Assembly: GCA_002104905.1 (NCBI GenBank)
Contig: MCFE01000486.1
Coordinates: forward strand, 1-64,000
Reading direction: 5' to 3'
Source: Basidiobolus meristosporus CBS 931.73
Lineage: Eukaryota > Basidiobolomycota > Basidiobolomycetes > Basidiobolales > Basidiobolaceae
DNA: 64,000 nucleotides
This document shows positions 37,026 to 47,469 of the stretch, one piece after another. The notes below the pieces were generated by a model that ran no database searches, was not told the origin of the DNA, and worked only from the letters and a program-made list of their open reading frames with translations. Made by a program: the position numbers and the translations under genes. Position 1 is the first letter of the stretch, and each line of letters opens with the position of its first letter.

Positions 37026-37367
37026 TATTGTAAGAGTTTTGGAGATATTAGAAGTGATCGGGAGAACAAGTAGATTACGCAGTTTTCACCTAATGATTTA
37101 TTGAATGTAAAGTAGTGTTTATACTTTTACTTGGTCTTGGTAAACAAACATGTAAAATATGCTTAGGAAGATCTCAAGAGCATGTGCGCAAAGTTTGGGG
37201 GTGTTTGGACACCTTTGAGATTTTTTATGTTCTGGGTACCAGATATTTTGGTGAAAATATTCTAATTATATCTCATCAAGGAATTTGATCTAAATTCTCT
37301 AACATCTGTAGGTAATGATGTAAGTGACTAAGGTGAATATGTAGGTGTAATTACGTATTCTACAACA
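37026..37367 (-). repeat. Copia 3' LTR of the oldest minus-strand copy
   Basis: 342 bases, TATTGTAAGAG...TCTACAACA, followed on the right by the minus-strand polypurine tract (CTCCCACT on plus) and RNase H coding remnants. This marks the 3' end of a decayed minus-strand element. Confidence 0.85.
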
Positions 37368-39096
37368 CTCCCACTCAACAAAATACTCATATCAACTAGT
37401 CCTAATTGTGACCTAGAACATTCAAGTTTGTCTCTAGCTAATGGTTTGGTCAATATGTCCGCAATCATTTCACTTGTAAGATAGTGAGCTAAGTTAACAA
37501 AGTGATACCCTATGTTGTAAGAGTCTTGGAGATATTGGAAGTGTTTGGGAGAGCAAGTAGATTATGTGGTTTTCATTTAATGATTTATTGAATGTAAAAG
37601 TAGTATTTATACTTTCACATTGTCTTGGCATATCAAACACATAGAATAGGTTAAGGGAGGTCTTAAGAACATGTGTGCAAAGTTTGGGGCTGTTTGGACA
37701 ACTTACCTAATTTTCATGTTCTGGGTAAGTATTCTAAGTAAATCCCAACAGGGAATTTGGTCAGTATTCCCTAGAATTTCAAGGTAATGATCTAAGTGAC
37801 TAAGTTGGATGAATATTTAGGTGGAGTTACAATTTTTACAACACCCTATAGCTTCACCAATGAAGTGATGTGTAAAATCTATGTGCTCAGCACTAGCATG
37901 CAATGTTGGATTTCTACCTAATTGTATACATTCTTGATACTCTTGAAATAATGTAGTAGACCCTTTCTGATATAATCCCAAGTCTTTTAAAAGCTTTTTT
38001 AACTACATTGCTTTTTTTTAGGCTCACTGGCTACCATATATTATGGCTCTGTGGTTAAAAGTCATATGGCTGGTTGCTTTCTCATATTCCATGAAATTAC
38101 CCCATTACAGTAAAGAAAGGTGCACTCTACAATGGATCTTCTATCTTCTAAATTTTGTTCCCAATCAGCATTGGCATATCCCAAAATATCCTGATCTGAA
38201 TCATTATAGGTATATCTTAAGTAGATACCAGCAGTTCCTCTTGGGTATCTAAAAATTCACTTAAATATTGCATAATGCTCATTCCATAGTTCTGATAATG
38301 CTGACTAACAACTCCTGTTGAATATGAGATGTCTGAACATATTTTAAACATGATACACATCAGACTGCTAATCATATATTATTAAGGGGATTTGGGGCTC
38401 TTAGATGACACCAAGCTCTATTGAGCTGGTTGAGTTTTGACCAAGTTATGGTTTTTCTCCATTGGGGTGGCTGCTAGTTTACAGTCTTCATTTGGTACTT
38501 CTCAAGTAACTCTTGGATATACTTGGAATGGCTTAGGGCAATAGTGTGGGTACATCCGTCTATGGAGAACTTTATCCCAAAGTGATAGCTGAGCACTTAT
38601 ACATTGGACATCCTGAACTCCTTGGATAGGCTTGCTTTACTATCTTGGTATAATTTCTGGTTATTGGTGGCTATAATAAAATCATCCACATGTCAAACTA
38701 ATACTACTGGGCTTACTTCATCTAACTTATAGTACATGCCATGGTAAATAGTACTTCTTTACAAACTCTAAGACTATAAATAAGAATCTATCTTTTAACT
38801 CCAGGCTCTTGGTGATTGTTTGAGACTGCATAGAGATTTTTAAGCTTGCAGACCAAATGGCGGCTATCTTAGTCAGCAAACCCACAAGACTGACTCATGT
38901 ACACATCTGCATCAAGTTCCCCAATGAAAGATGCCTTTTTATATGTATTTGATGAGTAAGGAGCTTATTCTTTGCTGCAATAGCAATATTAGTCTGATAG
39001 ATTAAACCTGAATACCAATCAAAATTTCAGTCAGGTCCAGTCTCTTTGTTTGAGAACATCCTTTGGCCACAAGTCATGCTTTGTATTGTTCAATTA
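37368..39096 (-). pseudogene. Decayed copia RNase H/RT remnant, split by a solo LTR
   Basis: Plus-strand text 37368-37512 and 37844-39096 aligns with the 3' part of the intact pol (42730-44130): RNase H, the YVDD region and the RT N-terminal part. It carries many stops and indels. It is cut at 37513 by a solo LTR and ends abruptly at 39096, where a plus-strand copy begins. Confidence 0.8.
37513..37843 (-). repeat. Solo copia LTR with 5-bp TSD (CCCTA)
   Basis: 331 bases from TGTTGTAAGAG to TTTTTACAACA. CCCTA occurs directly on both sides (37508-37512 and 37844-37848). The flanks are contiguous in the disrupted older element, so this was a real insertion later reduced by LTR-LTR recombination. 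Confidence 0.9.
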
Positions 39097-39424
39097 TATT
39101 GTAAAATTTGTAACTTCACCTAAATATTCACCTAACTTAGTCACTTAGATTATTACCTTCATATCCTAGGGAATGCTGACCAAATTCCTTTTTGTGATTT
39201 ACTTGGAATATTTTCTCCAATATATCAGGTACTCAGAACATGAAAGTTTTCAAAGTTGTCCAAACACCCCCAAAACTTATACACATGTTCTTGGGGCCTT
39301 TCTAAACCTATTCTACAGGTTTATTATGCCAAGACCATGTAAAAGTATAAATACTACTTTTATATTCAATAAATGATCAAGTGAAGACAACAGTATCTAC
39401 TTGTTCTCCCAATCACTTCCAACA
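39097..39424 (+). repeat. Copia 5' LTR of the older plus-strand copy
   Basis: About 328 bases beginning TATTGTAAAATTTG. It lacks ~18 bases near its right end (ends CACTTCCAACA). It is followed at once by GGTTATGAGCCCC (PBS/gag start). Confidence 0.85.
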
Positions 39425-41537
39425 GGTTATGAGCCCCATGCTGCCACTCTCTGCCATGCTGATTACTACTATTACTGAAATTTTTCCCTCTGCTGAAAAG
39501 CTGGGTGGATCTAACTACCAAGTGGGCAAGGTGAAGATGAAGATGCTGCTACAAGAAAGAGGCCTTTGAGATAATGTCATGGGAGGAGAATGACCTCCTA
39601 AAAGCATGGGAGAGGAACTCTTAAAGTACCAGAAGAAAGAACAAGGTGCCTTTAATGCATTTGCCTCAATGTTGAGCATAAATTGCTAATTTAATGCTGC
39701 AGAGCAAAAATGGCAAAAAAAGCCTGGAAGGCATCAGAAGACACCTACCAGTCATGTTCAGCTGCTAAGAAAATACATCTTAGACAAAAGTTGCTTACTA
39801 CAAGGATGCTCCCATGCAAAGGAATGAAAAACCTAATTAACAAAACTATCCTATTAGTGGATGAGACAAAATCTCTGGACGTGCCAACTACTGATGAGGA
39901 TGTAATAATAACCATCCTGAATAGCCTGACAGATTGATCTCCAAGCTAATTTGGAGCACTGTGAAGCGTGTATATATGGGAAACAAGATAGACAGCTGTT
40001 CAAGAGCTCTGGGCTAATCAATACTAAGAAAAAATTAGATCTAATTCACTCAGATCTGTGTGAACCAGGATAAGATATGTAATCATGTTTATTGATAATT
40101 ATACAAGATACATGTGGGTCTACTTTATGCAGAGAAAGGAAGAAGCTCTGTGTAAGCTCAGGGAGTTTAATGCCATAGTGGAGAGAGAAATTGGCAAGAA
40201 TATTAAGAAAATATGCTCTGACAATGGTGGGCAATACACCTCAAAACTCTTCATCCACTTCTGCAAGATTCATGGGATAAATCAAGAGACTATTGAACCA
40301 TACTCCCTATAGCCAAATGGAGTAGCAGAATGTGCAAACAGATCAATAATTGAAATGGAAAGATCTATATACCATAATCAAAAATTATCCTATGATTTCT
40401 GGGTGCAATCAGTTACCACAGCTGTATGCCTTAAAAATAGGAGTTGTAACAGACTACTTTGTGATTCTACACCATTTGAAGCATGGTATGGATACAGACC
40501 AAGTGAAGAACATCCAAGAATGTTTTGGTGTACAGCATATGCCAAGAAACTGCCTGGAAATCAGTCAATATCTGAGCCAAAAAGTGTAAGTGCATATTTC
40601 TGGCTACTGCAATGAGAGTAAAGCGTACAGGCTCTACTGTACCAAAGCAAGAAGCTGACCAAGTGCAGGAATGTGTTGTTTGATGAATACTCAAGATTTT
40701 CAAGAAAATGGCAATAGATGATGACAAAAGTCTGATCCCAAGTCCACCAATTGTCAGGATTGATCTAAAGCAAAACAATGAAGATTCTTTCACTCCAGAG
40801 AACTCTATAGCCATGTGTCAGCCTGAAGCAGAGCCTAGTTAAATCCCCAAAGTGATCATTGCAGTATCAAATGCCTGGAGAACCAACCAAAGAAGAAATA
40901 GCCCAAATCACTATATCAATGAGGGTACAAATTTAGCCTATGCCTATTCAGTCCATATTAGTGAGCCTCAGACTGTATAAGAGGCCCTGAACCACCCTCA
41001 GACAAAGTTTTGGAGATCTGCATTGACTGAGGAATATCAGGTGCCAATGGAGAATCAAACTTGAGTCTTAGTCAAATTACATATCAACCAAATTCAATTG
41101 GATGCAGATGGGTCTTTAAGACAAAATACAAGGCTGATGGTACATTTGAAAGATACAGAGCAAGACTTGTAGCCAATGGATATGCTCAAACAAAAGAACT
41201 TGACTATACTGAGACCTTTTCACAGGTAGCTGGGTTTGATTCCATCAAACCAGCATTGACTATTGCAGCCAAATATGCGTTTTTATACATCAAATAGATA
41301 TAAAAACTGCATTTTGAATGAAGAACTTAATGTGGACATGTATATGGACCAGCCTGATGTGTTTGCTGACCAAGATGACCCCCATTTGGTAAGCAAGCTT
41401 AAATAGTCTCTGCATGGATCCAAATAACCACCAAGAGCCTGGAACTGCAAAATAGATTTTCATTTGGAATCTTTATGTTTCAAAAGTAGTAATACTGACC
41501 ATAGTATATACTATAAGCCAGACTGTAAACTGGCAAC

Positions 41538-41886
41538 TGTTGTAAAAATTTGTATTTCCACCTAAATATTCACCTAACTTAGTGACTTAGATCATTACCT
41601 TCATATCCTAGAGAATACTGACCAAAATCCTTGTTGGGACTGACTTAGAATATTTTCATCAGAATACCAGGTACCCAGAACATGAAAATTCTCAAAGTTG
41701 TCCAAACAGCCCCAAACTTTGCACACATGTTCTTGGGACCTTCCTTAACCTATTTTATGTATTTGTAATGCCAAGACCAGGTAAAAGTATAAATACTACT
41801 TTTACATTCAATAAATCATTAAGTGAAAAACACACAATCTACTTGTTCTCCCAATCACTTCCAATATCTCCAAGACTCTTACAACA
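41538..41886 (+). repeat. Solo copia LTR with 5-bp TSD (GCAAC)
   Basis: 349 bases, TGTTGTAAAAATTTG...CTCTTACAACA, flanked by GCAAC at 41533-41537 and 41887-41891, inside the older plus-strand copy. Confidence 0.92.
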
Positions 41887-42371
41887 GCAACTACCCTAAT
41901 GGATATAAACCTTAACTTGGTCAAAACTCAACCAAATCAAGAGAGCATGGTGTCATCTGAAAGCCCTGACTTTCCTTATGAAACTGTGGTTGACAGTTGG
42001 ATATATACCATGCTTGCAGTATGCCCAGATATCTCATGGTCAGAACTATGGATCTGGTCATATTGCGGCAGTTAAGCAGATTTTCAGCTACTTAAGGAAC
42101 TGCTGATATCTGCTTAAGATACACTTATAGGGACTCAGAATAGGAGCTTGTGGGATTCTCTGATGCTTAATGGGGACAAAATTTAGAAGACAGAAGATCC
42201 ACCACAGGATCCACCATTCTTTACTATAAAGGAGCAATATCATGTAATTCACAAAAGCAGCCAACCATAGCACTTTCTACCACAGAGGCAGAGCATATGG
42301 CAGCCTGTGAAGCTACAAAAGAAGCTATATGGTCAAGGAAGCTTTTTAAAGATTTAGACCAATGTCAAATA

Positions 42372-42721
42372 TGTTGTAAGAGTCTTGGAGATATTGGAAG
42401 TGATTTGGAGAACAAGTAGATTATGTGGTTTTCACTTAATGATTTATTGAATGTGAAAGTAGTATTTATACTTTTACATGGTCTTGGCATTACAAACACG
42501 TAGAATAGGTTAAGGAAGGTCCCAAGAACATGTGTGCAAGGTTTGGGGCTGTTTGGACAACTTTGAGAATTTTCATGTTCTGGGTACCTGGTATTTTGGT
42601 GAAAATATTCTAAGTAAATCCCGACAAGGAATTTGGTCAGTATTCTCTAGGATTTGAAGGTGATGATCTAAGTGACTAAGTTAGGTGAATATTTAGGTGG
42701 AAAATACGAATTTTTACAACA
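42372..42721 (-). repeat. 3' LTR of the complete copia element
   Basis: 350 bases. Near-identical to 46709-47058 (differences: GTGAAAG/GTAAAAG and GCAAGGTT/GCAAAGTT). Confidence 0.96.
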
Positions 42722-42729
42722 CTCCCACT
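42722..42729 (-). other. Polypurine tract of the complete copia element
   Basis: Minus-strand AGTGGGAG directly precedes TGTTG of the 3' LTR, the expected primer site for plus-strand DNA synthesis. Confidence 0.8.
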
Positions 42730-42732
42730 CAG

Positions 42733-45700
42733 CTAAATGTTCATACTGACTAGTCCTAATTTTGACCTAAAATATTCAAACTTGTCTTTAGCTAATGGTT
42801 TGGTAAATATGTCTGCAATCATTTCATCTGTAGGACAGTAAACTAAGCTAACTAAGTTATTCTCTATAGCTTCACGTATGAAATGATGTCTAATATCTAT
42901 GTGCTTGGTTCTAGCATGAAAAGTTGGATTTCTATCTAATTGTATACATCCTTGATTATCTTGAAATAAAGTAATAGGCGTTTTTTGACATAGGCCTAAA
43001 TCTGCAAAGAGCTTTCTTAACCACATTGCTTCTTTTGTAGCTTCACAGGCTGCCATATACTCTGCCTCTGTAGTAGAAAGTGCTACGGTTGGTTGCTTTC
43101 TTGAATTCCATGAAATGGCTCCTTTACAGTAAAGAAAGGTGTATCCTGTGGTGGATCTTCTGTCTTCTAAATTTCGTCCCCAATCAGCATCAGAGTATCC
43201 CACAAGATCCTGTTCTGAATCCTTATAAGTGTATCTTAAGCAGATATCAGCAGTACCTTTTAGGTATCTAAAAATCCGCTTAACTGCTGCAATATGATCA
43301 GATCCATAATTCTGATTATGTTGGCTGACAACTCCCACTGAATATGAGATATCTGGACGTGTTCCAAGCATGATATACATCAGACTGCCGACCATAGATT
43401 GATAAGGAAAGTCAGGGCTTTCAGATGGCACCAAGCTCTCTTGATTTGGTTGAGTTTTGACCAAGTTAAGGTTTGTCTCCATTGGGGTAGCTGCCGGTTT
43501 ACAGTCTTCCATTTTGTACTTCTTTAGTATATCTTGAATATACTTGGATTGGCTTAGGGTAATAGTCTGGGTACTTCTGTCTATGGAGAACTTAATCCCT
43601 AAGTAGTAACTAAGTTCTCCTAGATCGGACATCTTGAACTCCTTAGATAGGCTGGATTTAGTCTCTTCCAATGTTTCTAGGTTATTGGCGGCTATAATAA
43701 GATCATCCACATATAGAGCTAATAGAACTGGATTTGCTCTATCTGGCTTATAGTATATACTATAGTCAGCATTACTCCTTTTGAAACTCAAAGATTCCAA
43801 ATAAGAATCTATCTTGCAATTCCAGGCTCTCGGTGATTGTTTGAGACCATATAGTGACTTTTTAAGCTTGCAGACCAAATGGGGGTTATCTTGGTCAACA
43901 AACCCATCAGGCTGGTCCATATACACGTCCTCATCAAGTTCTCCATTCAAAAATGCAGTTTTTACATCCATTTGATGAATAAAAAACTTATATTTGGCTG
44001 CAATAGCCAATATTAATCTGATGGAATTAAACTTGGCTACCGGTGCAAAGGTCTCAGTATAGTCAAGTCCTTTTGTTTGAGAGTAACCTTTGGCTACAAG
44101 TCTTGCTTTGTATCTTTCAATTGTACCATCAGCCTTGTATTTTGTCTTAAAGACCCATCTGCATCCAATTGATTTTTGGTTGATTGGTAATTTGACTAAG
44201 TCCCAAGTTTGATTTTCCATCAGGGCCTGATATTCCTCAGTCATTGCAGATCTCCAAAACTTTGTCTGAGGGCTATTTAGGGCCTCTTTTACAGTCTGGG
44301 GTTCATCAACATGGACTGAATAGGCATAGGCTAAGTTTGTACCCTCATTGATATAGTAATTTGGGCTATTTCTTGTCCGATTGGATCTCCGGGCATTTGA
44401 TACTGGAATGATCACTTCTGGGATATTCCTGGGCACTGATTCTGGCTGAACCACGGTTGTAGAGTCCTCTGGAGTGAAAAAATTTTCATTGTTTTGCTCT
44501 GATTCAATCCTGACAATTGGTGGACTTGAGATCAAATTTTCGTCATCATCTGATGTCATTTTTTGTGAAAATTTTGAATTTTCATCAAACAACACATCCC
44601 TGGACTTGATCAGCTTCTTTGCTTCGGTATTGTAGAGTCTGTATGCCTTACTCTCATTGCAGTAGCCCAAAAATATGCATTTTACACTTTTTGGCTCAAA
44701 TTTTGACTGATTTCCGGCCAGTTTTTTGGCATATGCTGTACACCCAAATATTCTTAGATGTTCTGCACTTGGTCTGTATCCATACCATGCTTCAAATGGA
44801 GTAGAATCACGAAGTATTCTGTTATAACTCCTATTTTTAAGATATACAGCAGTGGCAACTGATTCCGCCCAAAAATCATAGGATAATTTTTGATCATGGA
44901 TCATAGATCTTGCCATATCAATTATTGATCTGTTAGCTCGTTCTGCTACTCCATTTTGCTGTGGGGAGTATGGTACAGTAGTCTCTTGCTTTATCCCATG
45001 AATTTTGCAGAAGTGGATGAAGAGTTTTGAGGTATATTCTCCACCATTGTCAGAGCGTATTTTCTTGATTTTTTCACCAGTTTCTCTCTCCACCATGGCT
45101 TTAAACTCCCTGAGCTTAGACAGAGCTTCTTCCTTTCTCTCCATGAAGTAGACCCATGTGTATCTTGTATAATCATCAATAAAAGTGATTAAATACTTCA
45201 TCCCGCCTAAGGATAAATTTTGCATAGGTCCACACAGATCTGAGTGAATTAGATCTAATTTTTTCTTAGTTTTGATTAACCCAGAGCTCTTGAACGGTTG
45301 TCTGGCTTGTTTCCCATATATGCAGGCTTCACAGTGCTCCAAATTAGCTGGGGGATCAATTTTCACTCCAGAAATTAGCTGATCTTTGATCATTTTACGC
45401 AAATAATCAAAATTGATGTGTCCAAATCTCCTGTGCCAAAGCATTGGTGTTTCTTCATTTAAGTTACTTATATTGGCTTCCAGATATGATGGAATATAAG
45501 TCAACTTGTATAGGTTCTGATCTCTGATGCCCGAAGCAATATGAGCACCATTTTGATCAGTGATCCTGCATCCAGAATTGTCAAAACTGAAACTGAGTCC
45601 TTCTGCTGTGGCCTTGCTTACAGAGAGTAGGTTCTTGGCTATTTCTGGTACATAGAGTACTTCTTTAAAGGTCAGTGTATGGCTTCCTTCACTGCTTCTA

Positions 45701-46704
45701 AGGTTTACTTGGATAGTTCCTTCTCCCACTGCATCAAGTGTTCTATCGTCACCCATGAAAACCTTCTTAATTGGAATTTCTTGATATTGGGTAAAAAGTT
45801 CTTTTTGGTGTGTAAAGTGTTGAGAAGCTCCAGAGTCAATATACCACGTCTGAGAATCCTTGTTTGTGGTCATATTTAGTGCAGATATGAATAGTCTATC
45901 TTCAGTTGTTGCAGCATTTCCATATTCAGGCTTCTTTTGCTGATAATCTCTCTTTTTGAAACACCGGTCTGATGTGTGTCCTTTCCTTTTGCAGTAGTTG
46001 CAAAATAGGTTGCTGTTGCCTTTGTAGGGTCTTGGGTACCTCCTTTGTTGGTTATCATTGCTTATTAAAGCATTTTCTTCTTCCTTCTTATTGGCGCTTG
46101 ATTTTCTTAATTCTTCATCCAGGAGCCTTCCATATACGTAATTTAAGGTCAAATCTTCAGTTCTGGACTCTAGGGCTGATACAAGGCCCTGAAACTCGTC
46201 TGTCAGGCTATTCAGGATGGTAACTATCACATCCTCATCAGTAGTTGGTACGCCCACAGATTCCATCTCATCTACCAGCAGGGTAATTCTGTTAATTAGA
46301 TTTTTCATTTCTTCTCCTGGCAGCATCTTTGTAGTAAAGAATTTTCTTCTCAGATACATTTTCTTGGCAGCTGAACATGACTGGTAGGTGTCTTCTAATG
46401 CCTTCCAGGCATTCTTTGCCGTTTTTGCTCTTGAGCATTGAATTAGCAATTTGTCCTTGACATTAAGGCAAATGCAGTTAAAGGCACTTTGTTCTTTCTT
46501 CTGGTACTTTAAGGCTTCCTCTCCCACGTTTTTAGGAGGGCATTCTTCTCCCATGACAATATCCCAAAGGCCTCTTTCTTGCAGCAGCATCTTCATCTTC
46601 ACCTTCCACACTTGGTAGTTAGATCCATCCAACTTTTCAGCAGAGGGAAAAATTCCAGTAATAGCAGTAGTAGACATTGCAGAGAGTGACAGCTTGGGGC
46701 TCAT
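42733..46704 (-). CDS. Copia gag-pol polyprotein, intact
   Basis: One open frame of 1323 codons from ATG 46704 (MSPKLSLSAMS). An upstream extension to 46836 lies in the LTR and is not the start. Domains in order: gag; CCHC knuckle CNYCKRKGHTSDRC (~45960-46010); protease WYIDSGASQHF (~45815-45850); GAG-pre-integrase HRRFGHINFDYLRKM with CEACIYGKQ; integrase D,D,E in HSDLCGP, RSDNGGEY and PQQNGVAERAN; RT with YVDDLIIAA (~43693-43722); RNase H with SDADWG, STTEAEYMAACEA and HIDIRHHFIRE. All catalytic residues of the copia order (PR-IN-RT-RH) are present. Gag and pol are in one frame with no frameshift, as in Drosophila copia. A second in-frame Met at 46677 could also start gag. Confidence 0.96.
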   Translation of the reverse strand: MSPKLSLSAMSTTAITGIFPSAEKLDGSNYQVWKVKMKMLLQERGLWDIVMGEECPPKNVGEEALKYQKKEQSAFNCICLNVKDKLLIQCSRAKTAKNAWKALEDTYQSCSAAKKMYLRRKFFTTKMLPGEEMKNLINRITLLVDEMESVGVPTTDEDVIVTILNSLTDEFQGLVSALESRTEDLTLNYVYGRLLDEELRKSSANKKEEENALISNDNQQRRYPRPYKGNSNLFCNYCKRKGHTSDRCFKKRDYQQKKPEYGNAATTEDRLFISALNMTTNKDSQTWYIDSGASQHFTHQKELFTQYQEIPIKKVFMGDDRTLDAVGEGTIQVNLRSSEGSHTLTFKEVLYVPEIAKNLLSVSKATAEGLSFSFDNSGCRITDQNGAHIASGIRDQNLYKLTYIPSYLEANISNLNEETPMLWHRRFGHINFDYLRKMIKDQLISGVKIDPPANLEHCEACIYGKQARQPFKSSGLIKTKKKLDLIHSDLCGPMQNLSLGGMKYLITFIDDYTRYTWVYFMERKEEALSKLREFKAMVERETGEKIKKIRSDNGGEYTSKLFIHFCKIHGIKQETTVPYSPQQNGVAERANRSIIDMARSMIHDQKLSYDFWAESVATAVYLKNRSYNRILRDSTPFEAWYGYRPSAEHLRIFGCTAYAKKLAGNQSKFEPKSVKCIFLGYCNESKAYRLYNTEAKKLIKSRDVLFDENSKFSQKMTSDDDENLISSPPIVRIESEQNNENFFTPEDSTTVVQPESVPRNIPEVIIPVSNARRSNRTRNSPNYYINEGTNLAYAYSVHVDEPQTVKEALNSPQTKFWRSAMTEEYQALMENQTWDLVKLPINQKSIGCRWVFKTKYKADGTIERYKARLVAKGYSQTKGLDYTETFAPVAKFNSIRLILAIAAKYKFFIHQMDVKTAFLNGELDEDVYMDQPDGFVDQDNPHLVCKLKKSLYGLKQSPRAWNCKIDSYLESLSFKRSNADYSIYYKPDRANPVLLALYVDDLIIAANNLETLEETKSSLSKEFKMSDLGELSYYLGIKFSIDRSTQTITLSQSKYIQDILKKYKMEDCKPAATPMETNLNLVKTQPNQESLVPSESPDFPYQSMVGSLMYIMLGTRPDISYSVGVVSQHNQNYGSDHIAAVKRIFRYLKGTADICLRYTYKDSEQDLVGYSDADWGRNLEDRRSTTGYTFLYCKGAISWNSRKQPTVALSTTEAEYMAACEATKEAMWLRKLFADLGLCQKTPITLFQDNQGCIQLDRNPTFHARTKHIDIRHHFIREAIENNLVSLVYCPTDEMIADIFTKPLAKDKFEYFRSKLGLVSMNI

Positions 46705-46708
46705 AACC
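46696..46708 (-). other. Primer-binding site matching the initiator tRNA anticodon arm; contains the gag ATG
   Basis: Minus-strand GGTTATGAGCCCC follows the 5' LTR with no gap. Its first 12 bases complement GGGCUCAUAACC, the anticodon stem-loop of fungal initiator tRNA-Met. Drosophila copia uses the same site through a cleaved half-tRNA primer. The ATG at 46704-46702 is the gag start. Confidence 0.8.
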
Positions 46709-47058
46709 TGTTGTAAGAGTCTTGGAGATATTGGAAGTGATTTGGAGAACAAGTAGATTATGTGGTTTTCACTTAATGATTTATTGAATGTAAAAGTAGT
46801 ATTTATACTTTTACATGGTCTTGGCATTACAAACACGTAGAATAGGTTAAGGAAGGTCCCAAGAACATGTGTGCAAAGTTTGGGGCTGTTTGGACAACTT
46901 TGAGAATTTTCATGTTCTGGGTACCTGGTATTTTGGTGAAAATATTCTAAGTAAATCCCGACAAGGAATTTGGTCAGTATTCTCTAGGATTTGAAGGTGA
47001 TGATCTAAGTGACTAAGTTAGGTGAATATTTAGGTGGAAAATACGAATTTTTACAACA
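46709..47058 (-). repeat. 5' LTR of the complete copia element
   Basis: 350 bases, TGTTGTAA...TTACAACA, including TATAAATACT and AATAAATC-type promoter/poly(A) signals on the minus strand. Confidence 0.96.
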
Positions 47059-47323
47059 AAATAATGCCTATTACTTTATTTCCAGATAATCAAGGATGTA
47101 TAGATTTAGGTAGAAGTCCAGCTTTTCATGCTAGAACTAAGCTCATAGATATTAGACACCATTTCATATGTGAAGCTATTAAGAACAACTTAGTCAACTT
47201 GGCCTACTATCCTACAGATGAAATGATTGCTGATATAATCATCAAACCATTAGCTAGAGACAAGTTTGAATATCTCAGGTCAAAATTAGGACTAGTGAAT
47301 ATGAGTATTTAGCTGAGTGGGAG

Positions 47324-47469
47324 TGTTGTACAAATTTGTAATTCTACCTAAATATTGACCCAACTTGTCACTTAGAAAATCACCTCCAAATCCTAGAGAA
47401 TAATGACCAGAATCCTTATTGGGATTCCCTTAGAAAATTTACACCAGTATCTCCAAGACTCTTACAACA
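47324..47469 (+). repeat. 3' LTR of the older plus-strand copy, internally deleted
   Basis: 146 bases with both ends kept (TGTTGTACAAATTTG and CTCTTACAACA) but about 200 central bases missing. It is preceded by the polypurine tract GAGTGGGAG. Confidence 0.88.

Larger units (their letters stand above)
42372..47058 (-). mobile_element. Complete Ty1/copia retrotransposon, 4687 bp
   Basis: Two 350-bp LTRs (42372-42721 and 46709-47058), each with 8-base inverted ends TGTTGTAA...TTACAACA, differ at only two positions that I can see. A perfect 5-bp target duplication AAATA flanks it (42367-42371 and 47059-47063). The PBS is next to the 5' LTR, a polypurine tract (AGTGGGAG) next to the 3' LTR, and one uninterrupted gag-pol frame lies between. 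It split an older copy of the same family, whose reading resumes across the insertion. All parts needed for activity appear intact. Confidence 0.96.
39425..47323 (+). pseudogene. Decayed plus-strand copia gag-pol, interrupted twice
   Basis: Recognisable gag (39430-39937), then a jump to the GAG-pre-integrase/integrase region at ~39950 (about 700 bases deleted), integrase to ~40600, RT from ~41090 to 41537, RNase H in 41892-42371 and the 3' end in 47059-47323 (DNQGCIDLGRSPAFHARTK). Stops and frameshifts abound. Interruptions are a solo LTR at 41538-41886 and the intact element at 42372-47058. Confidence 0.88.

Noticed and set aside
46705-46836. 44-codon upstream extension of the copia gag frame
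   Set aside because: Falls within the 5' LTR and across the LTR/PBS junction, and the first codon is not ATG; the ATG in the PBS is the sensible start.
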